Below are positions 10,906-20,839 of a stretch of 45,199 nucleotides of DNA, piece by piece. Position 1 is the first letter of the stretch. Each line of letters begins with the position of its first letter. Made by a program: the position numbers and the translations under genes. This stretch comes from Legionella tunisiensis (GTDB lineage Bacteria > Pseudomonadota > Gammaproteobacteria > Legionellales > Legionellaceae), in NCBI RefSeq assembly GCF_000308315.1, contig NZ_CALJ01000004.1, positions 1-45,199 on the forward strand. Direction: 5' to 3'. Under the pieces are notes generated by a model. It saw only the letters and a program-made list of their open reading frames with translations. It did not search any database and was not told where the DNA came from.

Positions 10906-11696
10906 CTACCGTACAAAGAGTTCCTGATTTTTTTGGCTCAAAAGAAGATCTGGTAAAATTTGAGCTTGATTACCATTTAAAATATGAATTTCTCGGAGAC
11001 TCGAGGTTAAAGAAGCTAATATCGCTTTTACCTTGATAAGCATACCTGCTTTTACAATTTTTTCGTGAATTAGAGTTTGTAATTCAGCGGCTGTTAATTG
11101 CGTATAAACCTTCCCTTCATGATCAAAAATACCTGCTTGATCCGTTAAATAGATAAGTTGATCAACCGCCAACGTATTAGCGATCTGACAAGCCGCCAAA
11201 TCTGCATTGATATTTAAAGCATTACCCTCTTCATCTGTTCCAATGGAAGCGATTACCGGTATGCAGTTATCCGACGCCAGGATATGCTGAATTATTTCAC
11301 TATTTACCGTTTTTATCTCACCAACAAAACCATGTTGCTGACTGAAATAATTGCAAAGTAACATCTGCTGATCCGCACCAGATAAACCCACAGCACGTAC
11401 GCCAGCTGCATTTAATTTCCTGACCAGCAATTGATTCACTTCGCCACACAGCACCATTTCTATTATTTTGATGGCCTCAGCTGAGGTAGCCCGCAAACCC
11501 GCAATAAACTCTGATTGGATATTATGCAGCATCAACGCCTTATTAATGGCTTTAGACCCGCCATGAACCAAAATAATCTGATAATTGGCTTCACTTAATT
11601 TTTTATATCGCTAGCCAATGAGCTAATTAACGCTTCATCATCAAGGATTGACCCACCTAGCTTGATTAAAATACATGGTTTAGATGATCTGGTCAT
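10906..11696 (-). CDS. argB: Acetylglutamate kinase (one frameshift)
   Basis: ArgB phosphorylates N-acetylglutamate in the second step of the acetylated arginine route. The N-terminal piece reads ILIKLGGSILDDEALISS and the rest starts ILVHGGSKAINKAL. They join at an A6 run (about 11603-11608); adding one A gives DIKKLSEANYQIILVHGG, the expected amino-acid-kinase nucleotide loop. The repaired protein has about 263 residues, near the 258 of E. coli ArgB. Its ATG overlaps the argJ stop as ATGA, so it is the last gene of argC-argJ-argB. Confidence 0.92.
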
Positions 11697-12894
11697 GATA
11701 CGTACTCAGCATTGATTTTGACGTAGTCCTCAGTCAAATCACAGCCCCAGGCTGTGGCGGAAAAAGAACCCTCAGCAAAAGCAATCTCAATCACTGTCGT
11801 ATCTTTAATTAATTGTTTTTTCAGCTCAGCTAAATCCAGGTAATCGACGGGAGACCCTTGCGAAAACAGTTTCATTCCCTGAATAGAAATATCACAACGT
11901 TCAAGGGTAGCGACAGAAAGCCTCTCATTGCCAATACGAGCAAGAACACGCCCCAATTGGGTGACTCTCCATAAATGGCTGTTTTAATTAACGGACTAGT
12001 AATGATCGCTTTAGCAACGGAATTTGCCTGTGCCTGGTTCTCAGCACCACTCACTACGGCTTCAATTAATTTGGAAGCCCCCTCTCCATCTCGAGCGATA
12101 CTTTTAGCAAGCGTAATAGCCACTTGCAAAAGAGCCTCGTGAAAAATTGCTTCATCGCCAGGATCAGCAAGTGATACACCGCTCATACCATTTGCCATAA
12201 GAAATACGCTATCATTTGTTGATGTTTCGCCATCAACACTAATCATATTAAAACTCTTATCACTCACTTGCTTAAGTAATTGCTGTGCTTTTGCCATATC
12301 GATTTGCACATCGGTTAGTAGATAACCTAACATGGTTGCCATATTTGGATGGATCATGCCCGATCCTTTGCAAACACCTGTAATAGAAACCTTTCCACCA
12401 GACAGTTGTATCTCCTTGTATATCGATTTAGGCACCAAATCAGTTGTTAGAATAGCCAGAGCAAAATTTTCGGCGATATCACTCGTCTTTTTAACCAGTG
12501 CAGGGATAGCTTGAGTAATTTTGCCGATGGATAGGGGCCTACCGATAACGCCAGTTGACGCGGTTAATACCTGGGTTGATTCACAGTTCAGTGTTTTAGC
12601 AAGTTCAACTGCCATACTGATGTTATCTTGGATACCTTTCAAACCAGTCGCTGCATTCGCTTCACCGCTATTCGTAATAATTGCTCTAATATTGATTGCG
12701 GGTAATAATTGCTCACAATAGTTAACTGCGGCCGCTTTGCAATGATTTTGCGTAAACACACCAGCTGCCACACTAGGTTTTTCTGAAATAATGACGCCTA
12801 AATCGGGGCGATACAATCTGACCCCGCAATTCATCCCACCAGCCGAAAATCCCAAGGGTAATTTTGTTCTAAAAATACCTGCTCCAAGTATCAT
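11693..12894 (-). CDS. argJ: Glutamate N-acetyltransferase / ornithine acetyltransferase (one frameshift)
   Basis: ArgJ moves the acetyl group from N-acetylornithine to glutamate, making the arginine pathway cyclic; some members also use acetyl-CoA. The protein contains KGSGMIHPNMATML, where the Thr after MA is the self-cleavage site and nucleophile, and later GDDNDS-type text SVDGETSTNDSV. A G4 run near 11954-11957 has lost one G; repair gives SPNWGRVLARIGN, the family sequence, and about 400 residues. The ATG overlaps the argC stop (ATGA) and the stop overlaps argB (ATGA), so all three are translationally coupled. Confidence 0.94.
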
Positions 12895-13940
12895 GCTGCC
12901 TCCTTCATAGGTAACAGACCTGTCGCTAGCGGTAAATGATAAAGCGCATTAATATTTTCAATCGCTTGGCTTGCGGCACCTTTCAACAAATTATCAATGC
13001 AAGAGAACAGCGTAATCTGACCTTCATTAATGAAATAACCGATATGAGTATTTGCTGTGCCAACCACCTGTTTTAACGATAAAACAAACGGACTGTCGTC
13101 TTGATTAATTTCTTCATAATGGATTAATAGATAAGTTTGATAGGCCGTTTGAAAAGCTGACTTAACCGCTGCTGCAATGGCCTCATCGGATGCAAAATCA
13201 ACCTTGGCTTCCGCATAAATACTCATTGAAATTCCACGAACCAAGGGAAGAATCTGAGTAGTTAGCCTGGGTTTTACCGCAATTTGCGTATGGTCATAAA
13301 TCGCTTTCCTAATCTCTGGATTATGTTGATGCTTACCAATTTTATAAGGGAAAAAATTGCCCATTAATTCGCAAAACATCAGCTCTGGATTAGGGTTTTT
13401 CCCTGCACCGGAAACACCGGATTTGGCATCGATAATAATATTGTCCGTTTTAATAATGTTTTCTTTTATTAAGGGAAGAAGTGACATCAATGCACAGGTA
13501 GCATAACAACCCGGGTTAGCAATCAGTTGATAGTCATCATAGTTTGTTAACCAGGGTGATAAACCATAACCAGCCTTTTTTATCAAGTCGGGTGCTTGAT
13601 GAGGTAAACCGTACCATTGAGTAAATTCATTCTCTGCCAGGCGAAAAGCGCCGCTGAGATCAACAATCTTTATCTGTGTCTTAGCCAATTTTGCAGCGAT
13701 ATCCATCGATATCGTTGCTGGTGTTGCAAGCAAAAGGATATCTGTTTGGGATGCTTGTACAGTCAATTCAGCGAGTGAATAGACCGGAATATGTCGTAGG
13801 TCAACATGCAATTTATCTTTATTTTGACGAGAAAAAACACCGGTCAATTCTAAATAGGGATGTTGGGCTATGAGTTTCACTAACTCTTGCCCCACATAAC
13901 CTTCTGCGCCAACCACCATTACCTTATATTGCTTCGACAT
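12891..13940 (-). CDS. argC: N-acetyl-gamma-glutamyl-phosphate reductase
   Basis: ArgC reduces N-acetylglutamyl phosphate with NADPH to the semialdehyde, the third step to ornithine. The 349-residue protein has an N-terminal Rossmann motif (GAEGYVGQEL) and the catalytic Cys145 in ANPGCYATC. KSGVSGAGKNP and HQHNPE are further family landmarks. Intact. It is the first gene of argC-argJ-argB and is divergent from argR, with candidate ARG boxes in the 242-base space between. Confidence 0.96.
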   Translation of the reverse strand: MSKQYKVMVVGAEGYVGQELVKLIAQHPYLELTGVFSRQNKDKLHVDLRHIPVYSLAELTVQASQTDILLLATPATISMDIAAKLAKTQIKIVDLSGAFRLAENEFTQWYGLPHQAPDLIKKAGYGLSPWLTNYDDYQLIANPGCYATCALMSLLPLIKENIIKTDNIIIDAKSGVSGAGKNPNPELMFCELMGNFFPYKIGKHQHNPEIRKAIYDHTQIAVKPRLTTQILPLVRGISMSIYAEAKVDFASDEAIAAAVKSAFQTAYQTYLLIHYEEINQDDSPFVLSLKQVVGTANTHIGYFINEGQITLFSCIDNLLKGAASQAIENINALYHLPLATGLLPMKEAA

Positions 13941-13960
13941 GCATAAATACTCTTAAATTT

Positions 13961-14068
13961 GGAATAAAATTAAATTTTTATTCTAAAAATTGCATAATAA
14001 TTAAATAGCGGCGGTTTTGTCAATCCAAAACCACATAAATATGCATATTTTGAATAAAAAACGCATAA
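13961..14068. promoter_or_regulatory. Candidate ArgR operator (ARG boxes) between argC and argR
   Basis: The divergent spacer is very AT-rich and has several sequences like the ARG-box half consensus TGAATAAAAATGCAT. The clearest are TGAATAAAAAACGCATAA at 14051-14068 and ATTCTAAAAATTGCATAA at 13980-13997. GAATAAAAT (13962-13970) with TTTTTATTC (13975-13983) forms an imperfect inverted repeat. ArgR usually binds pairs of 18-base boxes, so this placement would let the repressor control argCJB and itself. The boxes are imperfect matches by eye. Confidence 0.5.
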
Positions 14069-14182
14069 ATAATCACAATAGTGACTATTTAATTTATCTC
14101 TATGAAAAAACGGCTGAAGGGAGTAGCTGAAGAAGAACATCCGTAATGTTAAGCTTTAGGAACAAGACTCAGGAGAAGCAGT

Positions 14183-14638
14183 ATGTCTAGACAACAGAAT
14201 AGTGGTATGAATGAACAACAAAATTTAATCCATAATTTAAGAGAACTCTTATCAGACGGCCAAATTACTACCCAGGAAGATATTTGTTCTGCATTGGAAG
14301 CCAAAGGACATTTGGTCAATCAATCAAAAATTTCACGCTTAATCAGAAGGCTTGGTGCCATTAAGTCTAAAAATGAACAAGGACAAATTGTTTACCGCTT
14401 ACCTCATGAGCCAGCGCCGCCAACAACTGCAAGTCAGCTGGCCAATTTAGTCATCGATGTCATTGCCAATGAAACTCTCATCATCGTGAATACCAGTCCT
14501 GGCTCTGCACAACTGATTGCCCGTATTTTGGATTATAACAAAGAAAAAATTCAGATCATCGGAACAATAGCTGGTGATGATGCCATTATGGTAGCGCCTA
14601 AATCGATTAAAAAATCCATGAATCCATTAAAGAAATAA
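14183..14638 (+). CDS. argR: Arginine repressor
   Basis: ArgR is the hexameric arginine-responsive repressor. The 151-residue protein has an N-terminal winged helix (QEDICSALEAKGHLVNQSKISRLIRRLG) and a C-terminal arginine-binding, trimerising domain with NTSPGSAQLIARILD and the GTIAGDDAIMVAP motif. GGAG lies seven bases before ATG 14183. It is divergent from argCJB, as expected for local control of arginine synthesis. Intact. Confidence 0.95.
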   Translation: MSRQQNSGMNEQQNLIHNLRELLSDGQITTQEDICSALEAKGHLVNQSKISRLIRRLGAIKSKNEQGQIVYRLPHEPAPPTTASQLANLVIDVIANETLIIVNTSPGSAQLIARILDYNKEKIQIIGTIAGDDAIMVAPKSIKKSMNPLKK

Positions 14639-14693
14639 AAAACTTATTATTTATTTAGGGACATTACCTTCTTCATTAGTGCTCGCTTTCTGG

Positions 14694-15854
14694 TTAATCT
14701 GGCCAATGCCAACTGGGAACATCCAACAGATCTTGGCTCTGCAGTTCGGTTTTACCAAGCTGCTTTTCAAGCTTGATCACATTGCAACCAGGTTGCTCTT
14801 GCAAGAGGGCTATCAAACGCTCAGCATGAGAAACGACCCAAATCTGAGTATTTTCTGAAGCCCGCAAGATGAGTCTTGCCAAAGCAGGTAATAAATCCGG
14901 ATGTAAGCTGGTTTCTGGTTCATTAAGGATCATGAGCGTGGGGGGACGCGGGGTTAATAGGGCTGCTAATAATAATACGTAACGTAAAGTCCCATCAGAA
15001 AACTCAGCACAGGACAGCGGTCTTAACAAACCATGCTGAGAAATGGCTAACGATAAATACCCTTCTCCATGCTGAATAATAATCAACTTTGCCCCAGGAA
15101 AGGCATCGCGAAAGGATTCATCCAAAGCATCACCGTCACCGATTTCCCGTATAGTCTGTAATGCGGCCGCAACATCGCGACCATCATGATGAAGCACCGG
15201 CGTGCGCGTACCTAATTGCGCTCTGCGAGCAGGAGCTTCAAAATCCGTACGAAAATGATCATAAAATCTCCAGTTATAAATAAACTCCCGCATACGGATT
15301 ATTTCCGGTGTATGATCTAACGAGCCAATTTGATTAAAAAGACTTTCAAAAATATTCAATTGCTGTGATAAAACATCAAAATTTCGTCCGGCACGCACTT
15401 TGACGAGAGAGCCCCGCCTGTCAACCAGAAGACTCGCTGGTCGGTAATAAGCTCCAGCCCATATACATTCTCTCTTGATTTCTGGATCTAAAGAGAACGC
15501 TGATGAAGAAGGGGCTGGTAAACCAAGAGAAATAGAATAGCCAAACTCATCTGTAGCAAACCCCATGCGCATACGCTTTCTTTCTTTACGAACCTGGCCT
15601 TCAACTGCTAGGTCTCCTTTTAACATCGCCTTTGACACTGTTTCAGGGCCAGCCCAAAAGGTGGAAGATAATCCACCCTCTTGGGCCAAAGCCTGCACTA
15701 CTCCACCCTGAGCTGTTTCTGCTAATAGACGTAGTGCACGGTAAATATTTGATTTTCCGCTGCCATTAGGGCCGGTAATAAGATTAAGCGAACCTAAAGG
15801 AATCATTAAATTTAAAACAGAACGGTAGTTATTTATAGCAAGCGTGAAAATCAT
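14694..15854 (-). CDS. AAA-type ATPase, RecF/SMC/OLD-like
   Basis: A stand-alone ABC-ATPase-fold protein of 386 residues of the kind annotated as AAA family ATPase. Walker A is GPNGSGKS at residues 28-35, a signature-like segment reads EFSDGTLRYVLLLAALL, Walker B is LMILNEPETSLHP, and the switch His is in VVSHAERL. There is no fused TOPRIM nuclease domain, unlike OLD proteins, and no partner nuclease is adjacent. DNA repair or defence roles occur in this family, but no specific job can be read here. Intact. It is divergent from the next gene. Confidence 0.85.
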   Translation of the reverse strand: MIFTLAINNYRSVLNLMIPLGSLNLITGPNGSGKSNIYRALRLLAETAQGGVVQALAQEGGLSSTFWAGPETVSKAMLKGDLAVEGQVRKERKRMRMGFATDEFGYSISLGLPAPSSSAFSLDPEIKRECIWAGAYYRPASLLVDRRGSLVKVRAGRNFDVLSQQLNIFESLFNQIGSLDHTPEIIRMREFIYNWRFYDHFRTDFEAPARRAQLGTRTPVLHHDGRDVAAALQTIREIGDGDALDESFRDAFPGAKLIIIQHGEGYLSLAISQHGLLRPLSCAEFSDGTLRYVLLLAALLTPRPPTLMILNEPETSLHPDLLPALARLILRASENTQIWVVSHAERLIALLQEQPGCNVIKLEKQLGKTELQSQDLLDVPSWHWPD

Positions 15855-15961
15855 GAGGGTTGGCTAAGCGCGAACAATTTTTGCATTGTACAATGTCAAT
15901 CAGATTGGGCAAACTAGGAAATAGTGAAAATGTCTTGGCTGCCATTTTTGGAGAAACAAGG

Positions 15962-16834
15962 ATGAAAGTAACTTTAATTGGTTTAGGGAAAATGGGTTCT
16001 GCTTTAGCACAAAGACTTTTAGCTGCCAATTTTGAATTAACTGTTTTTAATCGCACCAGGGAAAAGATGCAGCCACTGCTCGCTATGGGGGCCCAAGGAG
16101 CCAGCAGCATCGAAGAGGCAGTAACAGGCAAAGACGTCATCATAACGTCTCTTTTGGATGATAATACAGTACTGCAAACCGTAGATGGATTTGTTCATTT
16201 CATGCAACCAGGAGCAATTCACCTGGGAACTTCAACCATTTTACCGGAAACCTCAAAAAAATTGACTGATTTACATGATCAGCACGGACTCATCTATATT
16301 GCTGGCAACGTATTAGGAGTCCCCAAAGCGGCTGCAAGAGGCGAGCTTACCACCATTACAGCAGGAAAAACCGAAGCAATTGAACAGTGTCGCCCCGTAT
16401 TTAATGCTTATTCAACTAAAATCATCCATGTGGGAACAATGCCTTATCAAGCCAATGTCGTTAAAATATGTATGAATTATCTGCTCGCTTCAACCATTGA
16501 AACCATGGGCGAGCTTTATACCTTTGCCGAAAAAAGCCAAGTCGATACAGGGATCTTGAATTCTTTATTTCATAGTGTTTTCGCCCATCCAGCCTTCCAG
16601 CTTTATGTGGATAAAATTAAAGAACGTAATTTTGATGATGTAAATTTTGATTTAAAGGGCGGCTTTAAAGACTTGAGTTTATTCCAACAAGCCTTAACCA
16701 ACGCTCAGGTTGTCCCTCATATCGCCAATATTATTAAAGATAAATTTATTATTGCCCTGGCCCACCACCTGGAAGAAAAAGACTGGAGCGCAGTCACTGA
16801 AATTACCCGCCTGCAAGCTAACATGCTTAAATAA
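15962..16834 (+). CDS. NAD(P)-dependent beta-hydroxyacid dehydrogenase
   Basis: A 3-hydroxyisobutyrate/6-phosphogluconate dehydrogenase-type enzyme of about 290 residues. It opens with the Rossmann motif GLGKMGSALAQRLL and a NADP-type FNRT. The central helix ANVVKICMNYLL keeps the catalytic Lys and following Asn of the family. The substrate cannot be read; glyoxylate or succinic semialdehyde reductases and imine reductases share this architecture. ATG 15962 is chosen because the Rossmann strand MKVTLIGLGKMG begins there and a purine-rich site precedes it. The in-frame start at 15860 would add an unlikely tail. Confidence 0.85.
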   Translation: MKVTLIGLGKMGSALAQRLLAANFELTVFNRTREKMQPLLAMGAQGASSIEEAVTGKDVIITSLLDDNTVLQTVDGFVHFMQPGAIHLGTSTILPETSKKLTDLHDQHGLIYIAGNVLGVPKAAARGELTTITAGKTEAIEQCRPVFNAYSTKIIHVGTMPYQANVVKICMNYLLASTIETMGELYTFAEKSQVDTGILNSLFHSVFAHPAFQLYVDKIKERNFDDVNFDLKGGFKDLSLFQQALTNAQVVPHIANIIKDKFIIALAHHLEEKDWSAVTEITRLQANMLK

Positions 16835-16845
16835 TTTCAGTGCAT

Positions 16846-16874
16846 ACCCGGGTCTGTTGATACAGCTCCCGGGT
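16846..16874 (+). terminator. Nested hairpin after the dehydrogenase
   Basis: ACCCGGG pairs with CCCGGGT, and inside it CTGT pairs with ACAG around a TGAT loop. It starts 12 bases after the dehydrogenase stop. No T run follows, so termination is only likely, not shown. Confidence 0.4.
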
Positions 16875-17004
16875 TGCCATGCAGAAAATCAAACATGAAC
16901 TATAATTAAAAATGCTACGCACTCTTGATTGAGTCTCCCGACTTTTTTGCTTTTTATTACAACAATAAAGAGCAAACTATATTTAGAGATGAAGGATCAT
17001 CATC

Positions 17005-18588
17005 ATGTTAACGAACAATGAAATTATTGCCCCTATCTTCAATATCGGTGAAGAAGATGAACAAGATCTTTGGGGAGCAGATAAAACTATTTGGTTTAAA
17101 AACTATCTACTAAAGAGCTACAAGAGCTTGTTAATGTAGAGCACTATCAATTAAAAGATATCGCTCAAGGCGGTATAGGGAATTGTTATTTTTTGGCTGC
17201 TCTTAGTTCCATAGTAGACAGAGATCCTGATTTATTAAAAAACATGATCACACTAGGTAAAGACAAAGAAGGAAATCTGCGTGTCAATGTAACGCTTTAC
17301 GCGGAAGATGGCTCGCCCCGCATTTACTCTATGCCTCCCACAGTGACACGAGGTTATACCGTAGGGACCGTAAATTATCATAAAAAGCCCTGGGTTGAGA
17401 TCCTGGAAAAAGCGTATACATTTCATCGCTTGACCCATTTAAAAAGCAAACCAACTCAAGAGGAGTTTGACCGCGTCCAACTTTTATTAAAGCAAGATGA
17501 AAGTGATTGGAGCGAAGAAGATAGTCAACTGATCAAACGATATAGAGAAACTCGTGAATACCTGGCCTCTCTTTCTTCTGGCTCACCAGCGGAAGTATTC
17601 AAAACCTTGCTAGGCACACCAGCTACTCGTGAAAAGCTAGGGCAACCTTCCCTTATAGTGGATGCCTTTTGCTTAATGAACGATGTCTATGATGTCATAG
17701 AAGATGAACGCCAATTGCGAAACTTAAAACTTTCCATCAAAGAATGTTTTCGCAACTCATTCGGCTTTGAAGAACTTAACGAAGACTGGTTAGAACAAAA
17801 AGCACTGCAATTAGTCTCCGGTTTTAAAGACAGGAAACGCCTCAGTCCTAGAAGAAAAATGTATTGTCATGAGTTAGAGCCTATCGTCGAATGGCTCGAG
17901 TTCTGTGTGAATGAACTGAAACAAATGTCTACAGAAAAACTACCGGAACAATGTCAACTTGGTGAGCAGACTTTAAACTCACTGAGGCTCTTTCTACAAC
18001 AAAATAATTTCCCTGTTAAATCCCCGTTATCACTGAAAGAATTTCACATTGTTTTTCTATTAAATAATCTTCTGGCCAATAATCAGCTCATCACTATTTC
18101 GACAGGGCCTCGTAAAGATTATCAAAATCACTCCCTATCCCAGGTCATTTCGATGTCAGAAGAGTCTGGACATAGTTATCAGTGCCTGGGACTATGGTTA
18201 GAAGGGGATGAATTATTTCTCCATCTTCGTAATCCTTGGGGAAAAGGCCAAATCGATTACAGACGTGATTTGGGTGGTGTACTATTGCGGAATAAAAATG
18301 GAGAATTAATGCCTTTTATTATCCCTGAGAAGAAAAAACATTCTTCTTTTATGAGTTTTTTGAAGGATTGGTTATCAGTGAAGTTGATGATATGGAGGAG
18401 CCCGTTCGCATGAATTTATTTGTGACTTTAAGTGATGAAAAAATGCAGGAACAGCGGGAATCAGGTGGCGTTTTTACCTTAGTTTACAGGATGTTGCACG
18501 CTATTTTACGGATGTGGACTTCACAAATGGATTAGAGGGATTTCCATACTCAGAAACAGCACAACAAAAAATTAGCTTCCAACAATAG
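17005..18588 (+). CDS. Calpain-family cysteine protease (three frameshifts)
   Basis: A peptidase C2 (calpain) protein of about 528 residues after repair. The catalytic block is DIAQGGIGNCYFLAALSSI (Cys codon 17184-17186, about residue 61). The His block is SGHSYQCLGLWL (His codon 18171-18173) and the Asn block is LFLHLRNPWGKG (Asn codon 18231-18233). The core closes with VFYLSLQDVARYFTDVDF, the usual end of a calpain protease core. About 200 helical residues separate the Cys region from the His block. Shifts lie at an A5 run near 17098, a T6 run near 18356 and a T5 run near 18472; each needs one added base. ATG 17005 has GAAGGA eight bases upstream. No signal peptide. Calpains are mainly eukaryotic, so I infer a Dot/Icm effector candidate. 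The same frame stays open for 42 codons after the TAG. Confidence 0.85.
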
Positions 18589-18933
18589 GAAAACAAACTA
18601 CAGGCCTGCCAAGAGGCTCCTAAGCAAAACATAGCCGATTGCTCCTACTGTATTGACTTTTTTGATGGTCTCAACTCGAAAAAGTCAGAAGCACGTTATG
18701 AGGGCAATCCTTAAAATAAAAGAATTAGATACCTAGATGGTTGAAAACAAAAATATTCATTAAGGTCAAAAATAATACTATAATTTATAGCGCGATGCTT
18801 GCATGTTTTTGCCACGAAATGTTTTCAAAAAGAACACATTTTGTAAAAAACTTAATAATGCCTTAATAAATTTCTGGTAAAACTATGTGAAAGATAAAAA
18901 ATCAAATTGTAGATAAAGTGTAGTGAGGGCATC
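18589..18933. other. Gene-free stretch between calpain gene and membrane protein
   Basis: The first 126 bases continue the calpain frame without a stop to a TAA at 18712-18714. That readthrough frame contains three Cys, but the length is within chance. The remainder is AT-rich. TATAAT-like text near 18779-18784 could be a promoter for the next gene. No hairpin or RNA gene seen. Confidence 0.4.
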
Positions 18934-20517
18934 ATGCCAAAAACGAAAATTAGTCTTAAGAAACATGCAGTTTTTGATAAATTGGACAATGACATTGTCG
19001 TTTCTTTTCAAGAATATGACTTCAATTTAAATCAGCTTAAGACAGAATTTTCGTCTCTATTTCAACTATTTCTTTCTAATAAAGAGCGTTTGAAAAACGA
19101 TAGCGAACTTGTTGCATACCTCTCCTATGTTTGCAATTTAATGATTGAATACTACAACCTGGATTATGTAGGTGAAGATTTAAACGATCTCTCAAAAAGA
19201 GAGAGCAACTTGATGCTTTTATTAAAGAAAATTTCAGCAAAGGCGAGCAGGCCAGAATTACCAAATTCTCTACTTTTGTAGTATCTGGAGCGGTCAGTAA
19301 TCTTAAAGATTATGCTTCTGCCTTTGTGAGCACCTCGAAATTACGCGAACATATTTCTTCTCTAAACACCAATCGAACTCATTGGAATTACAGCCGTGCT
19401 TTAGCAAGTTCTGCGATTCTCTATCTACAAAACATTGGTTTTCCTGAGTTTATAAAAAGCTTGAATGCTAAACTGGGTAATACCTACACGCCGGATGAGT
19501 TTGTTAGTCTCTTAGATCAATCACGAGAAACGCTGCGTGCCTTGAGTGTTGGAATCTATGGGCTGCGCTTGATGATTAATTTGGTCACCATGACTAAACA
19601 CATTATTCAAGCTACAGCAAATGATAAATTATCTGCAGAGAAAGTTGCCGTACAGGAAATAGAAAAACGCGGTTTCACTATGTTGAATGATGCCGTTTGG
19701 GGGACAGCCAATCTGTTGACCAACTATAATGACTATTTTCAAATTTCAGCAGCGACAGCGTCACAGCTCACTGTCGCCTTCCTCGCATTTGATATTGCCT
19801 TACTCGTAGGACGTTGGTCTTATGAAGCCTATCAATATCAGAATCGTGTACTGGAATTAAATGCGCAAATAAAAAACTGCTAACACACCATTTGAGAAAG
19901 CAGTTATTCAGCGCCAAATTGATGTATTGAATGACGAATGGCAAGCCCAATGTGCTTACTACCTATTTAATATTACTGCAGCGACCATCCTGATTGTTGG
20001 TTTCACTGCCGCCCTAACCTTTACTGGCCCTGCTGCGGTAGCTGGTCTGGCGCTATTCAGTATGCTGGGTAATGCCATGTATAACACCGCTGATGAATAT
20101 AAGAAATATAAGCAAGCTAGTATTGCCGTGGAACGTGAGAATGCGAATGCTGAGAATGGCGATGCGCTTACGCATCACCAAAAATTAATAAAAGAACTAA
20201 ATGACGATGCCAGTCAAGCATATACCGACTTTTGGAAAACTCTGGCGTTCAACACGGGTGGAACTGCATTTATCGTTACTGCTGCTGTCATTTCTTGGCC
20301 TGTAGCTCTTGGGCTAACTATAGGATATATGCTTTATCGCTCGAATAATAATTATCAAAACCAATTAGGCGGCAACGATAAAAAACAAGAAGAACCACGC
20401 GATATATATCGCCTGTTTACTCCTAAGGGTAAGGGTAGCCAAGACGCCGTTCCTGCCAAATCTGTATCAGAGAATAGCGTATCAGTAGTAGTTGATAGTA
20501 GTAACAAGCCTATCTAA
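18934..20517 (+). CDS. Unrecognised large protein with coiled-coil text and C-terminal membrane segments (two frameshifts)
   Basis: Not recognised. Three open pieces join into one protein of about 527 residues. One A must be added to an A5 run near 19195 and one removed from an A6 run near 19869-19874. The first 350 residues are helical and charged. A long hydrophobic hairpin follows (YLFNITAATILIVGFTAAL with AAVAGLALFSMLGNAMY), then a second (GGTAFIVTAAVISWPVALGL). The tail is polar and Ser/Val-rich. There is no N-terminal signal peptide. This layout, cytosolic helices with late membrane hairpins, is common in Legionella effectors that insert into host membranes; that is inference only. It follows the calpain gene on the same strand but has its own upstream space. 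Confidence 0.6.
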
Positions 20518-20552
20518 TCAACAAATTCAGCAATCTTGTAAAAACTTAATGC

Positions 20553-20576
20553 CGGGTTAGGTGAAGTCCTAACCCG
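20553..20576. terminator. Hairpin between convergent genes, probably bidirectional
   Basis: A perfect 9-base stem, CGGGTTAGG with CCTAACCCG, around a 6-base loop, 35 bases after the preceding plus-strand stop. Read from the minus strand a GTTTTT run lies about 8 bases beyond, and AACT/AGTT extend the base of the stem. It fits a terminator serving both the plus-strand gene and the minus-strand kinase locus. Confidence 0.6.
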
Positions 20577-20578
20577 AG

Positions 20579-20839
20579 TTATTTCAGTGCACAGCTATTC
20601 ATTGCTTTACTCATTGGGAGGCAAAGCCAGCCGCTGACCAAAACCTCATCGACATGCGCTGAGATTACAATCACTCATGTACGACCGTTTAGGGGATTGC
20701 TACGAATCAAAGGCAGTAACGCCTCATCTGACTTATCGGTAGGTCCAATCGAGCACAATACAATTGAAAAATTTAATGATTTCAGAGAGTCACCGCCGAA
20801 GCTCATCAAACGGTAAGGAGGCATAAACAGCACTGACAG
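20579..20839 (-). pseudogene. Decayed receiver-domain remnant after the sensor kinase
   Basis: Directly downstream of the kinase stop, and in the same frame, the DNA reads LNFSIVLCSIGPTDKSDEAL, then an in-frame TGA (20675-20677), then VIVISAHVDEVLVSGWLCLP and a TAA. The pattern resembles the middle and end of a response-regulator receiver (strand-DIG-P, then VISAH). The phospho-acceptor Asp position holds Ser, the usual Lys-Pro is Leu-Pro, and too few residues lie before the third strand. CqsS-type kinases can carry a C-terminal receiver, so this may be what is left of one. Chance resemblance cannot be excluded. Confidence 0.4.

Noticed and set aside
18589-18714. Readthrough extension of the calpain gene after TAG
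   Set aside because: Open for 42 codons with three Cys, but this length is within chance and the calpain core already closes properly.
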